9,233 nucleotides of DNA from Deltaproteobacteria bacterium (lineage in GTDB: Bacteria; Desulfobacterota; Desulfobulbia; Desulfobulbales; VMSU01): positions 1 through 9,233 of the forward strand of contig JAJYJA010000097.1 of assembly GCA_021789795.1 (NCBI GenBank). Reading direction: 5' to 3'. Below the pieces are notes generated by a model. That model had not been told where the DNA came from. It worked only from the letters and a program-made list of their open reading frames with translations, and ran no database searches. The position numbers and the translations under genes are program-made. Positions 6,986 through 9,233 of this stretch are shown here, piece after piece; within the stretch, counting starts at the first letter, position 1; every line of letters begins with the position of its first letter.

Positions 6986-7010
6986 TTTTAACCTTTTACG
7001 TTCGTTAAAA
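6986..7010. promoter_or_regulatory. Inverted repeat in the yeeE leader
   Basis: TTTTAAC (6986-6992) and GTTAAAA (7004-7010) are perfect inverted copies 11 bases apart, ending just before the GGAGGAGAA ribosome site of the transporter. It could be an operator or an mRNA hairpin that affects translation. Confidence 0.4.
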
Positions 7011-7092
7011 CCACTCGGCGCGGGCCGCAAAGCTTGCCAATTCGCCAGCTTATGCCCTACTTTGTGGCAGGTATCCCCGGAAGCTTTAGCCC

Positions 7093-7121
7093 CTTCTACC
7101 CAGCCGGCAACAATTTGTCAA
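7093..7121 (-). promoter_or_regulatory. Possible promoter of the YeeE transporter gene
   Basis: On the minus strand TTGACA (7116-7121) is followed after 17 bases by a weak TAGAAG (7093-7098). The predicted leader is about 120 bases and contains the TTTTAAC/GTTAAAA inverted repeat. Confidence 0.45.
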
Positions 7122-7174
7122 GACAAGATAACTACCCGGCCTGCAAGTCAAATACCTAAAACCAGCCAACCGAA

Positions 7175-7188
7175 TGAATTCACATTCA
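7175..7188. promoter_or_regulatory. Operator-like palindrome 1, TGAA-N6-TTCA
   Basis: TGAATTCACATTCA. The palindrome extends to AATGAAT-TCAC-ATTCATT (7173-7190), perfect over 7 bp per arm. It ends 6 bases before the -35 box of the tusA promoter. TGAA-N6-TTCA is the classic core of ArsR/SmtB-family operators. Confidence 0.6.
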
Positions 7189-7196
7189 TTTACCGC

Positions 7197-7225
7197 TTGA
7201 CATCAAAAATAAACGCTGGTAAGCA
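7197..7225 (+). promoter_or_regulatory. Promoter of the tusA operon
   Basis: TTGACA (7197-7202), a 17-base spacer, and a weak -10 TAAGCA (7220-7225) preceded by TG at 7217-7218, an extended -10 arrangement. It gives a leader of about 50 bases and is framed by the two TGAA-N6-TTCA palindromes. Confidence 0.55.
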
Positions 7226-7228
7226 GAA

Positions 7229-7242
7229 TGAACTACGGTTCA
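7229..7242. promoter_or_regulatory. Operator-like palindrome 2, TGAA-N6-TTCA
   Basis: TGAACTACGGTTCA, arms TGAAC/GTTCA, overlapping the expected transcription start of the tusA operon. Its centre is 54 bases from palindrome 1, close to five helical turns, so both would face the same side of the DNA. Confidence 0.55.
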
Positions 7243-7282
7243 ACAGCCCTTACCTCAACCACAACTGTCAAGGAGAACCACT

Positions 7283-7537
7283 ATGAGCAATGTCACCGCC
7301 CCCGCTGATCTCAAAGCCGACCTGACCTTAGACGCCAAGGGCTTAAGCTGCCCCATGCCCCTGCTCCGCACCAAGAAGGAAATCGGCAAGCTGAAGTCCG
7401 GTCAGGTACTCGAGGTGCTGGGCACCGATCCCGGCTCCCGCAACGACCTGCCCGGCTGGTGCGAGAAGAGCGGCCACACCTTTCTGGGCGAGCGGGAAGG
7501 GGATGGTTTCATCCACTTCTTCATCAAGAAGGGATGA
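7283..7537 (+). CDS. tusA: TusA-family sulfur carrier protein
   Basis: 84 residues. TusA proteins hold sulfur as a persulfide on one cysteine and pass it between donors and acceptors in the cytoplasm. The defining CPxP is in KGLSCPMPLLRTKKEI (C23), followed by the usual strand-turn LKSGQVLEVLGTDPGSRNDL, a second cysteine (C60, in PGWCEKSGH) and the closing strand FIHFFIKKG. Length and order are typical. AAGGAGAACCACT precedes the ATG. It is the first gene of a four-gene operon and is divergent from a YeeE transporter. In E. coli the transporter YeeE works with the TusA-like YeeD, so a role in receiving imported sulfur is plausible. Whether it works as YeeD-like uptake partner or as donor to the following DsrE-like protein cannot be decided from sequence. 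Confidence 0.93.
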   Translation: MSNVTAPADLKADLTLDAKGLSCPMPLLRTKKEIGKLKSGQVLEVLGTDPGSRNDLPGWCEKSGHTFLGEREGDGFIHFFIKKG

Positions 7538-7571
7538 TTTGATTGACCTGAAAATAGATTCAGGCACCGGT

Positions 7572-7594
7572 GGCGCGTCCGGCGACGGCGCGCC
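7572..7594 (+). other. Intercistronic hairpin between tusA and the dsrE-like gene
   Basis: GGCGCGTC pairs with GGCGCGCC (8 bp including one G-U) around a 7-base loop, with no T run after it. It is more likely an mRNA processing or stability element that sets the tusA to dsrE ratio than a terminator. Confidence 0.45.
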
Positions 7595-7620
7595 TTGCAT
7601 TTATCCAAGGGAGAGAGAAC

Positions 7621-7938
7621 ATGGCAAAAAGTCTCGGAATTTTTGTGAGCAACCCCAACCAGATGCGGCACGTCATGGGGGTCACCAAGGCGGCGGTGGC
7701 CAAGGGTTCCAAGGTCAAGGTATTCTTCAGTTGGTGGGGCACCAAGCTGACCACCACCCCGGAGTTCCCCGAACTCTGCGCGATTCCCAACGTGGATGTC
7801 TCCATCTGCGCCGACAGCTACAAGCAGGCGGGCTTCGATGTCAACGTCGTGCCCAAGGGACTGACCCCGGACAAGATGGCCACCCAGGCCCAGCACGGGG
7901 CCATCATCGAAGATTACGAGTGCTACCTGACCCTATAA
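7621..7938 (+). CDS. DsrE-family (TusD-like) sulfurtransferase subunit
   Basis: 105 residues with a DsrE-type Rossmann-like fold. These proteins accept persulfide sulfur from TusA and pass it on, as in DsrEFH or TusBCD. The N-terminal strand-loop-helix is SLGIFVSNPNQMRHVMGVTK. Strand KVKVFFSWWGTKL follows at 31-43. The likely active cysteine is C63 in VSICADSYKQAGF, at the place of the conserved cysteine before the Gly-containing helix of DsrE/TusD; C53 and C101 are extra. It is shorter than E. coli TusD (about 128 residues). The ATG at 7621 is chosen for its AAGGGAGAGAGAAC; an in-frame ATG at 7570 lacks such a site and lies inside the intergenic hairpin region. It is the D of the YTD (YedE-TusA-DsrE) gene set reported in sulfur-disproportionating bacteria. 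Confidence 0.87.
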   Translation: MAKSLGIFVSNPNQMRHVMGVTKAAVAKGSKVKVFFSWWGTKLTTTPEFPELCAIPNVDVSICADSYKQAGFDVNVVPKGLTPDKMATQAQHGAIIEDYECYLTL

Positions 7939-7951
7939 GAGGAGAATGACG

Positions 7952-8254
7952 ATGTCGAGAAAAGTGTGTTTCATCAGTCGCCACCCGGACTACGTCCATG
8001 ACGCCATGCGCTCGGCCCTGGGACTGGCGGTAGAGAATATGTACGCCTACTGCACGGTCTTAGACGCCACGGTTCCCGTCTTTAGCGATTACCACCGCGA
8101 GAACCTGGAATGGATCCGCGACATGGAAGGCGAGGTTTACTCCAACATGGACGCCAACGTCGAGACCAACGAGCTGGTCAAGATCAGCATCGAGGAACTG
8201 GGCCAGAAGCTTAGGGAGATGGACATCATCGTCCCCTACGGGATCCCATCCTGA
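7952..8254 (+). CDS. Small DsrF/TusC-like protein
   Basis: 100 residues, 13 bases after the DsrE-like stop. The ATG at 7952 is preferred over the one at 7946 because GAGGAG (7939-7944) is then 7 bases away instead of 1. The N-terminus RKVCFISRHPDYVHDAMRSA has the strand, then R-x-P-(D/Y) loop, then helix pattern of the DsrF/TusC group. A second strand is MYAYCTVLDATVPVF, and the end IEELGQKLREMDIIVPYG resembles the closing strand of TusC (helix, then DVI or DII strand). Cysteines C6 and C34 are not at the DsrE active position, as expected for a structural subunit, since DsrF/TusC is generally non-catalytic. The match is by pattern only. The position between a DsrE-like and a DsrH-like gene supports it. 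Otherwise it is a hypothetical DsrE-superfamily protein. Confidence 0.72.
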   Translation: MSRKVCFISRHPDYVHDAMRSALGLAVENMYAYCTVLDATVPVFSDYHRENLEWIRDMEGEVYSNMDANVETNELVKISIEELGQKLREMDIIVPYGIPS

Positions 8255-8278
8255 ATTAACCTTTGAGGAGTAGCCACC

Positions 8279-8452
8279 ATGAAGATTTTACACGTATATC
8301 GCTCCGCGCCCGACGCCACCACCAAGAAGCTGGTCGAGATCGTCTCCGAGGGCCGGGAGACCGAGAGCTTCGACTTAAACGTCGTCAGCCCCGATTATAG
8401 CAAGCTGGTGGACATGATCTTCGCCGCCGACCAGACCATCTGCTGGTGGTAA
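8279..8452 (+). CDS. 57-residue DsrH/TusB-like mini-protein
   Basis: A short reading frame starting 24 bases after the DsrF-like stop with a good ribosome site (TTTGAGGAGTAGCCACC before ATG). The N-terminus MKILHVYRSAPD matches the start of TusB/DsrH (E. coli MLHTLHRSP). The C-terminus, DLNVVSPDYSKLVDMIF then ending ICWW, matches the TusB ending (IPIDYTDFVRL, ending in Trp). TusB proteins are about 95 residues, and the middle of the domain appears to be missing here. One cysteine, C55, sits in the terminal CWW. Gene order D-C-B-like after tusA fits a reduced TusDCB/DsrEFH complex. It is the last gene of the operon, with a terminator 22 bases further on. The frame is real on codon pattern, ribosome site and family-like ends; function as a relay subunit is inferred. 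Confidence 0.72.
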   Translation: MKILHVYRSAPDATTKKLVEIVSEGRETESFDLNVVSPDYSKLVDMIFAADQTICWW

Positions 8453-8474
8453 GGCCAAGGCCGGTCGGCCCCCT

Positions 8475-8523
8475 GGCCACAAAAAAACCCTGTCTCAAGT
8501 CGAGGCAGGGTTTTTTTGTGGCC
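8475..8523. terminator. Strong bidirectional Rho-independent terminator
   Basis: A 22-bp inverted repeat with a single G-T pair (8475-8496 with 8502-8523) and a 5-base loop. Because the stem contains A7 on one side and T7 on the other, it yields GC stem plus T7 tail on both strands. It serves the plus-strand tusA operon and the convergent minus-strand gene ending at 8551. Confidence 0.95.
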
Positions 8524-8550
8524 CAAGCCACCGCTTCTCCCCAGGACAAG

Positions 8551-8883
8551 TCAGGCCCTGATTGCCAGTTCCCCGGTCAGACGATCCAGGAACTCGAGCA
8601 GGAGGTGGCGCTGCTCGGCGGTGGCGTAACCGGTGCAGGGACAGTGGAGGTTCGAGGCGCTGCGCACCAAAAGCTCCAAGGAGATAAAATCGCCGCCCAG
8701 CTCGATGGCGAAGGAAAACGGCCCGCAGGCCTCGTGCCCGCGCTGGGCCTCCCCCCACAGCCGCTCGGGTATGGCCAGCCAGTACAACCCGGCCACCCCC
8801 CCCGGCCGGACATTTTCATCCAGGAATTTCTTTATTCGCTCCCGCTCGTCCTTGGTTAGCTCGTTGATCAACATCTGCCGCAT
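8551..8883 (-). CDS. Conserved-looking hypothetical protein with CxC motif
   Basis: 110 residues from the ATG at 8883, chosen for GGGAG about 9 bases upstream. The frame could also start at TTG 8934, adding 17 basic residues, or at ATG 8874. It is soluble with no signal peptide. The N-terminus is a charged helix (INELTKDERERIKKFLDE). The core runs GGVAGLYWLAIPERLWG, then CGPFSFAIELGGDFISLELL, then a CPC motif in LHCPCTGYATAEQRHLLLEFLD. The three cysteines (C54, C80, C82) together with H50 and H79 could bind a metal, but this is speculation. I recognise no named family; the pattern recalls short conserved proteins seen in delta-type sulfate reducers. It is convergent with the tusA operon across a shared terminator and divergent from the HIT gene. 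Confidence 0.75.
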   Translation of the reverse strand: MRQMLINELTKDERERIKKFLDENVRPGGVAGLYWLAIPERLWGEAQRGHEACGPFSFAIELGGDFISLELLVRSASNLHCPCTGYATAEQRHLLLEFLDRLTGELAIRA

Positions 8884-9121
8884 GAATTTTCGCTCCCGCT
8901 CGACAAAAAGGCGTCTATTTAAAAACTTGGACAATTACCCACCACTCTTACGGGCCGTTTTTACCTCATCTGCGGACAAAAGGCCATCCCTACCTGCCCA
9001 CGGAGACGCCGAACTCCTTGCGCTCGGCCCTGGGTTGCGGTAAATTCCCGGACATTGGCTGGCCGGTTAACTCCCGTCGCCGCCAACCCCAGTCCCTCCC
9101 TAAAGCCCAAGGAACGCCGCC
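8884..9121. other. Divergent intergenic region
   Basis: About 240 bases between the CxC protein gene and the HIT gene. Apart from the possible N-terminal extension of the minus-strand gene (to 8934) and a candidate promoter for the HIT gene, I see no repeat, RNA gene or clear minus-strand promoter. Confidence 0.5.
9018..9046 (+). promoter_or_regulatory. Possible promoter of the HIT-family gene
   Basis: TTGCGC (9018-9023), a 17-base spacer, then TAAATT (9041-9046). The -35 box is weak, but spacing and the -10 are reasonable, and the predicted leader is about 70 bases. Confidence 0.35.
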
Positions 9122-9233
9122 ATGAGCGACAACTGCCTGTTCTGCAAGATCGTGGCCGGTCAGATCCCGACCGCCAAGCTCCACGAGGACGACGAACTCC
9201 TGGCCTTCGCCGACATCAATCCCCAGGCCCCCA
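9122..9233 (+). CDS. HIT-family (histidine triad, Hint-type) protein, N-terminal part
   Basis: 37 residues from ATG 9122 to the window edge, preceded by AAGGAA. MSDNCLFCKIVAGQIPTAK followed by HEDDELLAFADINPQAP is the signature start of Hint-type proteins. C5 and C8 form the CxxC that binds zinc in many of them, and the strand LLAFADINPQAP leads to the nucleotide-binding core. The catalytic HxHxHxx motif lies beyond the window. Family members hydrolyse adenosine phosphoramidates and related nucleotides. Adenylylated sulfur compounds such as APS are known substrates of some HIT proteins, but nothing here ties this gene to the sulfur operon. Confidence 0.93.
   Translation, partial: MSDNCLFCKIVAGQIPTAKLHEDDELLAFADINPQAP

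Noticed and set aside
7594..7610. CCTTG/CAAGG hairpin near the dsrE-like ribosome site as a translation switch
   Set aside because: The stem is only 5 bp with an 7-base AT-rich loop, too weak to argue for control.
7402..7896. A 164-codon minus-strand frame across tusA and the dsrE-like gene
   Set aside because: It runs antisense through two recognised genes and across their ribosome sites.
7283..8452. TTA leucine codons in the tusA operon as a sign of foreign origin
   Set aside because: A few TTA codons occur, but the same TTAA/TTAG-containing words are spread over the other genes of the window, so composition does not mark the operon as transferred.
1..9233. CRISPR arrays, tRNA or rRNA genes, insertion sequences, phage genes
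   Set aside because: No tandem repeat-spacer pattern, no RNA gene signature, no transposase or terminal repeats were seen; every large frame is accounted for by the listed genes.

Overview
The window is GC-rich (roughly 60% by eye) and densely coded. It looks like a chromosomal segment of a Gram-negative sulfur-metabolising bacterium. The gene content points to the Thermodesulfobacteriota, for example a Desulfobulbales/Desulfurivibrio-like lineage. The reasons are a YeeE/YedE transporter facing a TusA-DsrE-type sulfur relay, a small secreted Cys protein like those of Desulfuromonadales-type metalloid operons, and a REC-GAF-HisKA kinase with an H-T-x-x-N-P phosphorylation box. The phylum is inferred from content, not from a marker gene.

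Layout. (1) 1-1221, minus: a membrane diguanylate cyclase, cut by the left edge three residues after ARY would meet its GGDEF motif. (2) 1258-2472, minus: three small sulfur/redox-type envelope genes, namely a YgaP-type DUF2892 membrane protein, a tiny secreted three-Cys protein (ExtJ-like) and a secreted TlpA-type thioredoxin. The thioredoxin gene and the tiny-protein gene have near-identical promoters. A strong hairpin terminator sits between the tiny gene and DUF2892. (3) 2626-5489, minus: a sensor kinase with an N-terminal receiver domain, translationally coupled (ATGA overlap) to a FliK-like protein. (4) 5645-6967, minus: a YeeE/YedE-family sulfur transporter with its own terminator. (5) 6968-7282: a divergent control region with two TGAA-N6-TTCA palindromes around a promoter. 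(6) 7283-8452, plus: a four-gene operon of tusA, a DsrE/TusD-like gene, a DsrF/TusC-like gene and a 57-codon DsrH/TusB-like gene. It ends at a 22-bp bidirectional terminator. (7) 8551-8883, minus: a conserved-looking unknown protein with a CxC motif. (8) 9122-9233, plus: the start of a HIT-family protein.

How it fits together. The transporter plus tusA and dsrE is the combination called the YTD cluster (YedE-like, TusA, DsrE) in comparative genomics of sulfur-disproportionating bacteria. YeeE proteins import thiosulfate or related sulfur species, TusA proteins carry persulfide on a CPxP cysteine, and DsrE-type proteins pass it on. The two small genes after dsrE would usually be called hypothetical. 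Here they read as degenerate or minimal DsrF- and DsrH-like subunits, so the operon may encode TusA plus a reduced DsrEFH/TusDCB relay. The envelope redox genes (TlpA, ExtJ-like, DUF2892) may handle thiol or chalcogen chemistry outside the cytoplasm, but that link rests only on proximity and family associations.
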